A stretch of 41,230 nt of DNA from Hyphomicrobiales bacterium (GCA_900472605.1 UCJD01000051.1:20035-61264), one strand, 5' to 3'. Positions 26,613 through 34,037 are shown, numbered from the stretch's first letter. Translations and numbers: made by a program. Notes: generated by a model from the letters alone, not told the origin.

Positions 26613-27221
26613 TTATTTCTTCAGAGCCCTGATGGAGAAGTCGATCAACTCGTCCACCGTCGCTCGGTTGGTCTTGGCAAGACATTGCGCCACCATGATC
26701 GGGTGGCAGAGCGTCACAGTGGCGGCACCAAAGCAGCGCGACGCGGCAGCGGGATCCTGGTCGACGAATTCACCGGCATCGATACCCTCGCGGATCACCT
26801 CGGCCAGCAGATCTTGAATGCTGTCGACATGCTTCTCAATGACATGCCAGTCGCGCTCGATGGCGACGACCACCATTTCGTGCACCTTCTCTTGGTCGAG
26901 CATTGTCTCGACCGTCATCTGGTATTGTCCGCGCACGAAGCGGCTGAGCCGCTCGGAAGCGCTGAGCGGCAGATGGCAGATCTCGTAGGCCTGCTGGTAG
27001 CTGGCAGCCAGCATCCTCCCGCAGATCGCCTGGTGGATTTCTATTTTCGAGGAGAAGAAGCGATAGACGTTGGCCGGGGACATGCCGAGATCACGGGCGA
27101 TATCGGCAACCGTGGTCTTGGAGTACCCGTAGTGACGAAACAGCCGCTCGGCCGCGTCGAGAATGCGGGTGGCATTCTCCTGTCTTGTCGCTTCGAGAAT
27201 GCTTTCAGCGGTGTCGCTCAT
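26613..27221 (-). CDS. TetR-family repressor of the RND efflux operon
   Basis: A 202-residue TetR regulator. The N-terminal helix-turn-helix (about residues 15-60) has RILDAAERLFRHYGYSKTTV and ADIARDLGMSPANVYRFFSS, and the C-terminal ligand pocket is variable. It lies directly upstream of the membrane-fusion and pump genes in the same direction, the typical autoregulated efflux layout. Its promoter region carries a 34-bp perfect-arm palindrome that overlaps the predicted -10 box, which is the probable binding site. The inducing compound cannot be named. Confidence 0.92.
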   Translation of the reverse strand: MSDTAESILEATRQENATRILDAAERLFRHYGYSKTTVADIARDLGMSPANVYRFFSSKIEIHQAICGRMLAASYQQAYEICHLPLSASERLSRFVRGQYQMTVETMLDQEKVHEMVVVAIERDWHVIEKHVDSIQDLLAEVIREGIDAGEFVDQDPAAASRCFGAATVTLCHPIMVAQCLAKTNRATVDELIDFSIRALKK

Positions 27222-27240
27222 GATTTCTGCCGTGTTGATT

Positions 27241-27297
27241 TACGACTGACGATTTTCGAATTTCGTCAGTCGTAAGACATCAGGAGGTGAAAGTCAA
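27241..27297 (-). promoter_or_regulatory. tetR promoter with 34-bp palindromic operator
   Basis: The plus-strand segment 27241-27274 is an inverted repeat with perfect 12-base arms (TACGACTGACGA and TCGTCAGTCGTA) around ten bases. On the minus strand TTGACT (27297-27292) and TACGAC (27274-27269) are exactly 17 bases apart, so the operator covers the -10 box and the start site. This is the expected arrangement for TetR autorepression, and about 20 bases separate the operator from the tetR start codon. Confidence 0.75.
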
Positions 27298-27339
27298 TCT
27301 TTTGCGTTGCGGGATTGGGTGGGGTGGAGAGGTGTCTCT

Positions 27340-27515
27340 GGTGAAGAAAGTCCCCTCCCCAACCCCTCCCCACAAGGGGGAGGGGCTTTGCTGGGCGCGA
27401 TGTCTTGCCGAAAGCCGCAACCTCTCAACAGCAACGACCTTGAGTGTTGGGCGCTGTGGGTGCCACGGTTTAGCCCCTCCCCCTTGTGGGGAGGGGTTGG
27501 GGAGGGGTCTTCACC
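27340..27515. repeat. Rhizobial mosaic element with nested inverted repeats
   Basis: Arms 27352-27387 and 27472-27507 are perfect inverted copies of 36 bases. The match continues outward as GGTGAAGA/TCTTCACC (27340-27347 and 27508-27515) after a four-base insertion in the left arm. Each arm is itself a hairpin (CCCCTCCCC and GGGGGAGGGG around ACAA). The 84-base centre (27388-27471) has no coding potential. The form matches rhizobial intergenic mosaic elements or a small non-autonomous transposon; family naming is by resemblance. Confidence 0.75.
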
Positions 27516-27521
27516 ACACAC

Positions 27522-27554
27522 AAAAAAATGCCGCGGCAAAAAGCACCGCGGCAT
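27522..27554 (-). terminator. Rho-independent terminator of osmC
   Basis: On the minus strand, 25 bases after the osmC stop codon, ATGCCGCGG pairs perfectly with CCGCGGCAT around a nine-base loop and is followed by seven T. This is a textbook intrinsic terminator. Confidence 0.92.
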
Positions 27555-27578
27555 CTCAAACCGTCGAAAAATACAAGC

Positions 27579-28010
27579 TTAGGCCAGCTGCGCATCCAGC
27601 GTGATCGGAACGGCAGCCAACGCCTTGGAGACCGGGCAACCAGCCTTCGCCTTGCCGGCAAGCTCGATGAAGGTCTTCTCGTCGCAGTTCGGCACAGTCC
27701 CACGCAGCGTCAAGAGGATGGCGCTGATCGCGAAGCCGCCCTCGACGCTTTCGAGCGTGACCTTCGCCGTCGTTTCCATGCTGGTCGCGGTAAAGCCGGC
27801 CTCGCCGAGGATCAGCGACAGCGCCATGGTGAAGCAGCCGGCATGGGCAGCGCCGATCAGTTCTTCGGGATTGGTGCCCGGGAGACCTTCGAAGCGGCTG
27901 GCAAAGCCATAAGGGTAGGATTTGAGCGCGCCGCTCTGCGTCGAGATCTGACCCTTGCCGTCCTTGATACCGCCCGACCACTGTGCCGAACCTGTGCGAT
28001 TGATCTGCAT
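27579..28010 (-). CDS. osmC: OsmC-family peroxiredoxin
   Basis: A 143-residue thiol peroxidase that reduces organic hydroperoxides. The N-terminal strand region has TGSAQWSGGIKDGKGQIST. The first redox cysteine lies in GAAHAGCFTMALS (about residue 59), and the second in KAKAGCPVSKAL (about residue 125), as in OsmC rather than Ohr. A third cysteine occurs in VPNCDEK. It is probably cytosolic and stress-induced. AGGAGAA lies upstream of the ATG, and a strong intrinsic terminator follows, so it is a single-gene transcript. The SDR gene upstream is divergent, 226 bases away. Confidence 0.93.
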   Translation of the reverse strand: MQINRTGSAQWSGGIKDGKGQISTQSGALKSYPYGFASRFEGLPGTNPEELIGAAHAGCFTMALSLILGEAGFTATSMETTAKVTLESVEGGFAISAILLTLRGTVPNCDEKTFIELAGKAKAGCPVSKALAAVPITLDAQLA

Positions 28011-28236
28011 GCCGTTCTCCTGTTGGACTGAGTGTTCTCCAACGCAGCGACCCGCCGCGTCATCCCGTCGAGAGGCGCGAAACCTCTTCGCCGAAGCATA
28101 TAAGCCTCTAATCCAGGAAGGCGACAGTCTTGTAAAATTTGATTGTGGCGGTCGCCATCATCACGCCCCGCGGCAATGCGGAACCAAGTCAAAGTTGGGA
28201 CATTGGGTTTTCAGGCACGGAAAAGGGAGCGCCGAC

Positions 28237-29019
28237 ATGGAACTACAGGACAGGATCGCATTGGTGACCGGCGCCGGTTCGGGCATTGGCAAAGCGACCG
28301 CTTTAGCGTTGGCGGCCGAAGGCGCAAAGGTTGCCGTGCTGAGCCGTACCGAAAGCGAGATATCCAAAACACGCGACGAGGTATTGGCGGCCGGCGGCGA
28401 GGCGATCGCGCTCACAGCGGACACCAGCGACGAGGCCGCGATGTGCAAAGCCGTCGACACAGTCGTCAACACCTTCGGCGGACTCGACATCGTCGTCGCC
28501 AATGCCGGCATCAATGGTGTCTGGGCACCCATCGACGACCTCAAGCCCGACGAATGGGACAAGACCATCGCGGTCAACCTGCGCGGCACGTACCTGACGC
28601 TGCATCTGACCGTACCGCATTTGAAATCGGCCGGCGGCGGCGCGATCGTCGTCGTGTCGTCGATCAACGGCACCCGCACTTTCACCACACCGGGCGCCAC
28701 GGCCTACACCGCGACGAAGGCGGGCCAGGTCGCGATGGTGCAGCAACTGGCGCTGGAACTCGGCAAACACCGCATCCGCGTCAACGCCGTCTGCCCAGGC
28801 GCCATCGACACCGATATCAGCGACAATACCAGCGCCCGCCATCGCAAGGAAAGCGGCATCCCCGTCGTCTGGCCTGAAGGCGAAATCCCGATCACCGGCG
28901 GCGAGGCAGGCCGCAGCGAGGATGTGGCCGAAACCATATTGTTCCTCGCCAGCGACCGCGCCCGCCATATCACCGGCACGCCGGTCTGGATCGATGGCGG
29001 ACAGGGTTTGCTGCGCTGA
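28237..29019 (+). CDS. Short-chain dehydrogenase/reductase
   Basis: A 260-residue classical SDR. The cofactor motif is TGAGSGIG (about residues 11-18), the structural NAG motif is in VANAGINGVW, and the catalytic tetrad serine is in VVSSINGT with Y-x3-K in YTATKAG. The C-terminus (HITGTPVWIDGGQGLL) matches the FabG-like group. AAGGGAG upstream supports the ATG at 28237, though the frame is open for another 94 codons. Substrate cannot be told from sequence; related proteins act on sugars, polyols or acyl groups. Its stop codon abuts the stop of the convergent cyclase gene (TGATCA). Confidence 0.88.
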   Translation: MELQDRIALVTGAGSGIGKATALALAAEGAKVAVLSRTESEISKTRDEVLAAGGEAIALTADTSDEAAMCKAVDTVVNTFGGLDIVVANAGINGVWAPIDDLKPDEWDKTIAVNLRGTYLTLHLTVPHLKSAGGGAIVVVSSINGTRTFTTPGATAYTATKAGQVAMVQQLALELGKHRIRVNAVCPGAIDTDISDNTSARHRKESGIPVVWPEGEIPITGGEAGRSEDVAETILFLASDRARHITGTPVWIDGGQGLLR

Positions 29020-30240
29020 TCAGCGGATGGTGCCCGCGGTCTCCAGCGTGAAGAGCTCCTGCGGCCGCTGCACGCCGCGAAGCGCGTAGCGACCGACGCA
29101 GGCGAGCGCGCCGCGCTCTTCTTCCGGAACGGCGGCGGCGAAATCCGAAGACATCAGCACGTTGAAATCGACGGACCGGCAGAGCGAGGCGATGCGGCTG
29201 ACCTCATTGACGGCGGGACCGATCACCGTGAAGTCGAGCCGCTCCTGGCTACCGATATTGCCGTAGAACACGTCGCCGATGTGCAGGCCGATATAGACAT
29301 CGGTGGTCGGCCGCTCCTCGAAGGCGCGCTCGTTGTTCAGTGTCACCAATCTTTCGTGCAGCATCCGCTCCGCATTCAGCGCCGCCGAACAGGCATCGCC
29401 AGGGGCATCCGCCTTGAAAATCGCCAGGACACCGTCGCCGATCAACTTCAGGACATTGCCGCCGGCCTCATGCACCGCCGTGATGACCAGATCGCTATAG
29501 GCGTTCAGCATCGGCAGAATTTCCTCCGGCGAGGCGCTGTCGGAAATCTTCGTGTAGTTCACCAAATCCGAGAACCACAGCACCGCCGAAATCCGCTCCG
29601 ACTTGCCTCGGCTGATCTTGCCGTCCAGCACTTGGCGCGCCGCATCCTCGCCGAGATAGACCTCGGCGATCGTGCGAGCGATGCGCCCGAGCGCGATGCA
29701 CTTGATCGCCAGAGCCAGCACCGGCGCCAGCTTGCGCAGCACCATCATGTGCTGATCGGAAAACCCTTCCTGATGGCGCGTGGCGAAATGCACGAAAAAG
29801 CAATCCATCTCGCCGATCGTGCCGGCCTTGTCGAACTTGCGCACCATTGCGACGAAATCGGTGTGGCCTTCGGCCTGCATCGTATCCAGCATGTAGAAAT
29901 CGGCCGGATCACCGAATGCCAGCCGCCGGCGAACCTCGTTCTCAGGGCCTGTCCAAAGATGGAAGAATGCCGAGCGCTGCCAGTTTTCCAGCGAGTTCCC
30001 ATCGCCGCCCATCGGGCCATAAGCAAACTCGGGCTCGACATCTTGCTCGCTATCCCAGCGAAAAGCGCGCCCCTCATGCACCGGGTGCAGCGTGTCCATA
30101 AGCGCCAGGCTGCGGTCGAGCGGAAGGCCAAGCCTGCGGCAGGTATCGCAGAAGCCGGTCAGCAACTCGGTTTCAGTCGCGCCATTCAAGCCCTGCTCCG
30201 TCAGCCACGTCGCAACCGTACCGATATCACTGTATTCCAT
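29020..30240 (-). CDS. Class III adenylate/guanylate cyclase
   Basis: About 406 residues. The C-terminal half (about 200-380) is a class III cyclase domain. The first metal aspartate is in LWFSDLVNYTK. The second is in LIGDGVLAIF, preceded by a lysine (VLKLIGDG) that favours ATP over GTP. The transition-state asparagine and arginine are in PAVNEVSRIASL. The N-terminal 190 residues form a conserved rhizobial domain of unknown ligand, without membrane helices, so the enzyme is probably soluble. The ATG at 30240 has AAGGTGA upstream; nine more codons are open before it. Rhizobia carry many such cyclases. Confidence 0.9.
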   Translation of the reverse strand: MEYSDIGTVATWLTEQGLNGATETELLTGFCDTCRRLGLPLDRSLALMDTLHPVHEGRAFRWDSEQDVEPEFAYGPMGGDGNSLENWQRSAFFHLWTGPENEVRRRLAFGDPADFYMLDTMQAEGHTDFVAMVRKFDKAGTIGEMDCFFVHFATRHQEGFSDQHMMVLRKLAPVLALAIKCIALGRIARTIAEVYLGEDAARQVLDGKISRGKSERISAVLWFSDLVNYTKISDSASPEEILPMLNAYSDLVITAVHEAGGNVLKLIGDGVLAIFKADAPGDACSAALNAERMLHERLVTLNNERAFEERPTTDVYIGLHIGDVFYGNIGSQERLDFTVIGPAVNEVSRIASLCRSVDFNVLMSSDFAAAVPEEERGALACVGRYALRGVQRPQELFTLETAGTIR

Positions 30241-30332
30241 GCCATAGTCACCTTGTCTGATACGCAAGCCTTATCGTGGTTTGACGGCCGACGGAACGGC
30301 AAAGCTGACAAACGTCATGTCCCGCCGCGATC

Positions 30333-31349
30333 TCATGCTGGCATATTGTAAGGTGTGATGATTTCCACAGCCGACAAGGATGCCGGCGCGATACGCCCGG
30401 AAACACCGCGGCTCATCACCGCGCGGAATGCCGTACGCGCATCGGATCGCAGGTCGTGGTGCAGCACGAAACCGATCTTGCCGGCTTTCAAGAGCGCGCG
30501 GTTATCGGCATCGAGATCATGCGCAACGAACGCCCGGATCGAGCGGCCGGCCGCCTCGAAAGCGGCCAGCACAGCGCGATTTCCGCCGCCGATCGAGTAG
30601 ACCGCGTCGATCGTCTCGTCGGCAGCGATCGCCCTAGCGGCCAGAATGCCGGTTGCCGCATCCGTCCCATGCCCTTCGCTGATCTCGGTGACGCCGATCT
30701 CTGGGTATCGCTCGCGGATCACGCGGCGAAATCCGATCTCGCGCTCCTCCTCGCCGCGAAACCGCCCGCTTGAGAGCGTCACCAGCACCCGCCCCGGCGC
30801 GCCAGCGAACCGCTCGCCGATCAGATAGGCGGCGGTCTCGCCCGCTGCCCGGTTGTCCGCCCCCGCATAGGCGATCCGCGCCGAATTGGGCAGATCGGTC
30901 ACCAGCGTCACCACGGGTATGCCCGCCTCCTCCAGCCGCGACACGGCGGCGTCGACCTCGGACACATCAGGCGCCTTGAGCACGACCGCCTTGGTGCCGC
31001 GCAGCCGTATCCGGTCGAGAAGCTGAACGATTTCCGCCGGCTTCATCACCTCGGCGAAGTGAAATCGGCAGCGAAACACCGTCGGCAGAAAGGTCGCGAC
31101 TTCGGCCTCGAAGGCAGCGCGAACCGTGGTGCTGAAACGCTCGGGCGTTTCCATCACGATGTCGATCGCGATCGTCCGCCCACCTGCCGCCACCTCTATC
31201 TGCTGCTTCTCGAGTTCGGCGATCGCCGCCCGCACCCGCAGTTCCGTCTGCCGCCGCACACCCGGCCGGCCGTTCAGCACCCGGTCCACCGTTGCCGTGC
31301 TCAACCCCGCCTGAAAGGCGATATCCTTGACGAGAAAGACGTGTGCCAT
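30333..31349 (-). CDS. LacI-family transcriptional regulator
   Basis: A 338-residue repressor. The N-terminal LacI helix-turn-helix has VKDIAFQAGLSTATVDRVLNGRPGV, and a periplasmic-binding-protein-like effector domain follows (IVMETPERFS, VTDLPNSARIAYAGADNRAAGE and VAHDLDADNRALL). It is divergent from the PhyH-SDR-SMP30-GH2 genes with a 105-base shared promoter region, so it most likely controls them. The variant TATVDRVLNGR recognition helix is common in rhizobial sugar repressors. Inducer unknown. Confidence 0.9.
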   Translation of the reverse strand: MAHVFLVKDIAFQAGLSTATVDRVLNGRPGVRRQTELRVRAAIAELEKQQIEVAAGGRTIAIDIVMETPERFSTTVRAAFEAEVATFLPTVFRCRFHFAEVMKPAEIVQLLDRIRLRGTKAVVLKAPDVSEVDAAVSRLEEAGIPVVTLVTDLPNSARIAYAGADNRAAGETAAYLIGERFAGAPGRVLVTLSSGRFRGEEEREIGFRRVIRERYPEIGVTEISEGHGTDAATGILAARAIAADETIDAVYSIGGGNRAVLAAFEAAGRSIRAFVAHDLDADNRALLKAGKIGFVLHHDLRSDARTAFRAVMSRGVSGRIAPASLSAVEIITPYNMPA

Positions 31350-31389
31350 ACCGTCAGGCTCCGATCCAATCTGATGTATTTTTGATGGA

Positions 31390-31440
31390 TTCCTGATCTA
31401 TCACGCCCCTCGGTGCGCCGTATAGTGCCTTCATCAGGAA
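31390..31440 (+). promoter_or_regulatory. Candidate promoter and LacI-type operator of the PhyH operon
   Basis: TATAGT at 31421-31426 is a good -10 box about 30 bases before the phyH-like start, with only a weak -35. It is enclosed by perfect 8-base inverted arms TTCCTGAT (31390-31397) and ATCAGGAA (31433-31440). A protein bound there would cover the start site, which suits the adjacent divergent LacI repressor. Inferred from sequence. Confidence 0.4.
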
Positions 31441-31454
31441 TGGAGGAGCATCTG

Positions 31455-32642
31455 ATGAAAACCGACAATCTGCAGAAGCTGCGCGCCGACCGCGTCTGGC
31501 TCACCGAGGATGCCTGCGATCTCGACGACTTCCGGGCGCTGGCCGAAAAGACGACATCGCTGACCGATTATCCGAACGCCGCTGCTGTCGAAAAGAACGT
31601 GCTGATCTACGACAGCCGCAATGTCAGGGCTGTCATCGCTGATCCTCAAGGCAAGAGCGCGCTGCTGGCCGAGATCTGCGAAGTCTTCGCCGAAGGACCC
31701 GGCGTCGTCGTCTTCACCGGCGCCTATGAAGACACCGGCGTCATCGACCGTGCCAGCGAAATCTTCGACGACATCATCACCGAGCAGCACCGCACATCGA
31801 CGGGCGGCGGCGACCATTTCGCCAAGGCGGGCGCCAACGACCGCATCTGGAACTCGCTCGAGAAACACTGCCTCGCCGACCCCAAGAATTTCGCCGAATA
31901 CTACGCCAACCCGATCGTGGCGCTCGCAAGCCAGGCGTGGCTCGGCCCGAGCTACCAGATGACCGCGCAGGTCAACCGCGTGAACCCCGGCGGCGCCGCC
32001 CAATCCGCGCACCGCGATTACCACCTCGGCTTCCAATCCTCTCAGGTGATCGAACAGTTTCCGGTCCACGTCCACAGGCTCTCGCCGGTGCTGACGCTGC
32101 AGGGCGCGGTCGCCCATTGCGACATGCCGCTCGAAAGCGGGCCGACGCTCTTCCTGCCCAACAGCCAGACCTACGTGCCGGGATACCTCGCCCTTAAACG
32201 TCAGGAATTCCGCGATTACTTCGAGAAGAACCACGTGCAGCTGCCGTTGAAGAAGGGTGACGTCGTCTTCTTCAACCCAGCACTCTTTCATGCCGCCGGC
32301 ACCAACCGCTCGGCCGATATCAAGCGCGTCGCCAACCTGCTGCAGGTCTCCTCCGCCTTCGGCCGCGCCATGGAAACGGTCGATCGCCAGCGCATGAGCG
32401 CCACCCTCTTCCCGGCCCTGAAGCGGCTCTCCGACACGCTCTCGCAATCAGAAATCGCCAATGCGGTGGCGGCCTGCGCAGAGGGCTATTCCTTCCCCAC
32501 CAATCTCGACCGCGACCCACCGCTCGGCGGCCTCGCACCGAAGACACAGGCGCAACTGATGCACGAGGCGCTGGCGGCCGGCTGGAGCGACGAGATGTTC
32601 GCCGAGGCGTTGGCGAAACAGGCGGAGAAGAAGCTGAGCTGA
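31455..32642 (+). CDS. Phytanoyl-CoA dioxygenase (PhyH) family Fe(II)/2-oxoglutarate oxygenase
   Basis: About 395 residues. The double-stranded beta-helix iron site is visible: H186-R-D188 in SAHRDYHLGFQ and the distal H279 in ALFHAAGTNRS, with an arginine (about 291) in IKRVANLL to hold 2-oxoglutarate. PhyH proteins hydroxylate lipids, small acids or secondary metabolites; the rhizobial substrate is unknown. GGAGGAG six bases before ATG 31455 is a strong ribosome-binding site. It is the first gene of an operon with SDR, SMP-30 and GH2 genes, which is now broken from the rest by an IS element 123 bases after its stop. Confidence 0.85.
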   Translation: MKTDNLQKLRADRVWLTEDACDLDDFRALAEKTTSLTDYPNAAAVEKNVLIYDSRNVRAVIADPQGKSALLAEICEVFAEGPGVVVFTGAYEDTGVIDRASEIFDDIITEQHRTSTGGGDHFAKAGANDRIWNSLEKHCLADPKNFAEYYANPIVALASQAWLGPSYQMTAQVNRVNPGGAAQSAHRDYHLGFQSSQVIEQFPVHVHRLSPVLTLQGAVAHCDMPLESGPTLFLPNSQTYVPGYLALKRQEFRDYFEKNHVQLPLKKGDVVFFNPALFHAAGTNRSADIKRVANLLQVSSAFGRAMETVDRQRMSATLFPALKRLSDTLSQSEIANAVAACAEGYSFPTNLDRDPPLGGLAPKTQAQLMHEALAAGWSDEMFAEALAKQAEKKLS

Positions 32643-32672
32643 AGGTAAGTACCGCAGCACTGCCCCACAAAA

Positions 32673-32695
32673 GGCCTCTCGCATCGCGAGGGGCC
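32673..32695 (+). other. Hairpin after the PhyH-like gene
   Basis: GGCCTCTCGC and GCGAGGGGCC form a 10-bp stem with one G-U pair and an ATC loop, 31 bases after the stop codon. No U-run follows. Four GGCCA words follow in the next 60 bases, with no gene up to the stranded ribosome-binding site at 32750-32754. Confidence 0.5.
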
Positions 32696-32761
32696 ATTCG
32701 CGCATCGCGGGCCAGGATCATGGGCCACGCATCATAGGCCAAGCTATAGGGAGGAACATAG

Positions 32762-32765
32762 ATGA
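32762..32765. repeat. Left target-site duplication of the IS element (ATGA)
   Basis: Directly abuts the left inverted repeat and equals the four bases after the right end (34038-34041). Four-base duplications are typical of the IS407 group of IS3 elements. GGAGG at 32750-32754 stands seven bases upstream, so this ATG is the original start codon site of the SDR gene. Confidence 0.9.
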
Positions 32766-32798
32766 TGACCTTGCCCCCAAGTTTTATCCAGTCTTGAG
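32766..32798 (+). repeat. IS left inverted repeat
   Basis: Outer 12 bases TGACCTTGCCCC are identical to the right end read on the other strand; matching is imperfect further in. The orfB stop codon lies inside it (32784), normal for this IS group. Confidence 0.85.
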
Positions 32799-33713
32799 TT
32801 CGCTCCAGCGGTTTTGGGTTGCTGTATTTGGCACGGTAGCGGCGGGTTGCGGTGCGTAGCCGTTCCGGCTACGCAGCACCGCATCACGTCGCGGGTTGAT
32901 TGTCTGAGCGAACTCGGCAGGTGTCAGCCAGCCGAGGCCGGAATGCAGTCGATGATTGTTGTAATCGGTGCGCCAGTTTGAAAGCGCTGATCGGGCATAT
33001 GGTAGTGACGAGAAGAGCGTTTCATTCAGGAACTCGTCTCGCAGCCGCCCATTGAAGCTTTCGATGAAGGCGTTCTGGATCGGCTTGCCCGGCGCAATGT
33101 AGTGCCATTCCACCTTGCCCCGGTCCGCCCATTGCAGGATCGCATTGCTGGTGAACTCGCTGCCATTGTCGCTGACGATCATCTTCGGCTTGCCTCGTCC
33201 CTCGACGATCCGGTCCAGCTCACGTGCAACCCGCAGGCCGGATAGAGACGTATCGGCGACGAGGCCCAGGCATTCCCTGGTGCAATCGTCGACGACGGTC
33301 AGCACCCGGAACCTGCGCCCATCGGTGAGTTGATCCGACACGAAGTCCAGTGACCAGCGATCATTGGCGGCAAGCGGGATGAGCATCGGTGCGCGTGTGC
33401 CCATCGCTCGTTTCCGACCGCCGCGCTTGCGCACGGTCAGCTTCTCTTCCCGATAGAGCCGGAAAAGCTTCTTGTGGTTCACATGGTGTCCCTCGCGCCG
33501 GAGCAGCACATGAAGGCGTCGATAGCCAAAGCGGCGGCGTTCATGCGCCAGCGCCTTCATCCGCTCGCGAAGGTCATGGTCATCGCTGCGCCTGGTTTCG
33601 TAACGGATCATCATCCGGCAAAAGCCGATGGCTTTACACGCCCGCCGTTCGCTCATCCGGTGGTGATCCATCAGATGCGCGACAGCTTTCCGCCTTGCTG
33701 CGGGCGTCACCAC
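32784..33713 (-). CDS. IS3-family transposase OrfB (DDE integrase domain)
   Basis: About 309 residues from the GTG at 33713; normally made as an OrfAB fusion by -1 frameshifting. The N-terminal part (RMSERRACKAIGFCRMMIRY) is the HTH_21 region. The rve integrase core has the catalytic triad: D in WSLDFVSDQL, D in IVSDNGSEF, and E in FIESFNGRLRDEF, with exactly 35 residues between the last two (DD35E). The frame is open upstream of the GTG into orfA in the -1 register, as frameshifting requires. No stop or lesion is seen, so the enzyme is likely functional. Confidence 0.93.
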   Translation of the reverse strand: MVTPAARRKAVAHLMDHHRMSERRACKAIGFCRMMIRYETRRSDDHDLRERMKALAHERRRFGYRRLHVLLRREGHHVNHKKLFRLYREEKLTVRKRGGRKRAMGTRAPMLIPLAANDRWSLDFVSDQLTDGRRFRVLTVVDDCTRECLGLVADTSLSGLRVARELDRIVEGRGKPKMIVSDNGSEFTSNAILQWADRGKVEWHYIAPGKPIQNAFIESFNGRLRDEFLNETLFSSLPYARSALSNWRTDYNNHRLHSGLGWLTPAEFAQTINPRRDAVLRSRNGYAPQPAATVPNTATQNRWSELKTG

Positions 33714-33973
33714 TTCTTTCCCAAAAGGTCTTTCAAAGCCGCATTGTCGAGCATCGCATCTGCCAGGAGCCGCTTCAGCTTGGCGTTCTCGTCCTCCAGC
33801 GTCTTCAGTCGCTTGGCTTCGGATACGTCCATGCCGCCAAATTTGGCTTTCCATTTATAGATGCTGGCATCGCTGACGCCGTGCTTGCGGCAAAGCTCCG
33901 AGACCGGTGTGCCAGCCTCATGCTCCTTCAGAATGCCGATGATCTGTTCGTCCGTGAAACGGTTGCGCTTCAT
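33707..33973 (-). CDS. IS3-family transposase OrfA
   Basis: An 88-residue DNA-binding protein. The helix-turn-helix FTDEQIIGILKEHEAGTPVS and CRKHGVSDASIYKWKAKFGG is followed by a leucine-zipper-like helix (LKTLEDENAKLKRLLADAML). It binds the IS ends and regulates transposition. Near its 3' end the sequence TTTGGGAAAG offers two overlapping slippery heptamers (T TTG GGA and G GGA AAG in its frame) where a -1 shift would enter orfB. Its TGA overlaps the orfB GTG codons (TGGTGA). Confidence 0.93.
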   Translation of the reverse strand: MKRNRFTDEQIIGILKEHEAGTPVSELCRKHGVSDASIYKWKAKFGGMDVSEAKRLKTLEDENAKLKRLLADAMLDNAALKDLLGKKW

Positions 33974-34003
33974 TCTCTGGTCCTCTCGATGGGCCAGAGC
34001 TTA

Positions 34004-34037
34004 CTTCAAAATGGATTAGGTCAACGGGGCAAGGTCA
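34004..34037 (-). repeat. IS right inverted repeat
   Basis: Ends with the reverse complement of TGACCTTGCCCC directly against ATGA. The last bases GGGGCAAGGTCA now replace the leader of the SDR gene. Confidence 0.85.

Larger units (their letters stand above)
27222..27578. other. 357-base intergenic region, tetR to osmC
   Basis: No gene is credible here. In order it holds the tetR promoter and operator (27241-27297), a mosaic element with 36-base perfect inverted arms (27340-27515), and the intrinsic terminator of osmC (27522-27554). Short open frames inside the repeat are low-complexity translations of the G/C runs. Confidence 0.8.
32766..34037 (-). mobile_element. IS3-family insertion sequence (IS407-group like), 1272 bp
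   Basis: A complete element. Both ends start with the same 12 bases, TGACCTTGCCCC, in opposite orientation, and partial matching continues to about 30 bases (shared ATCCA and TTGA blocks). It is flanked by the 4-bp duplication ATGA. It encodes two overlapping frames, OrfA (helix-turn-helix with leucine zipper) and OrfB (DDE integrase), both on the minus strand and apparently intact. Length, the duplication size and the two-frame layout fit the IS407 group; a named element cannot be given without a database. It sits inside a plus-strand operon in opposite orientation, so it is likely polar on the downstream genes. Confidence 0.93.

Noticed and set aside
22048..26817. A plus-strand open frame of 1589 codons
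   Set aside because: It lies entirely antisense to the RND pump and fusion-protein genes, which show clear family motifs. Its translation is rich in R, D, H and has no domain pattern, as expected from GC-rich antisense codons.
27287..27604. Short open frames within the mosaic repeat
   Set aside because: They translate the G/C runs into low-complexity proline/glycine peptides in several frames on both strands.
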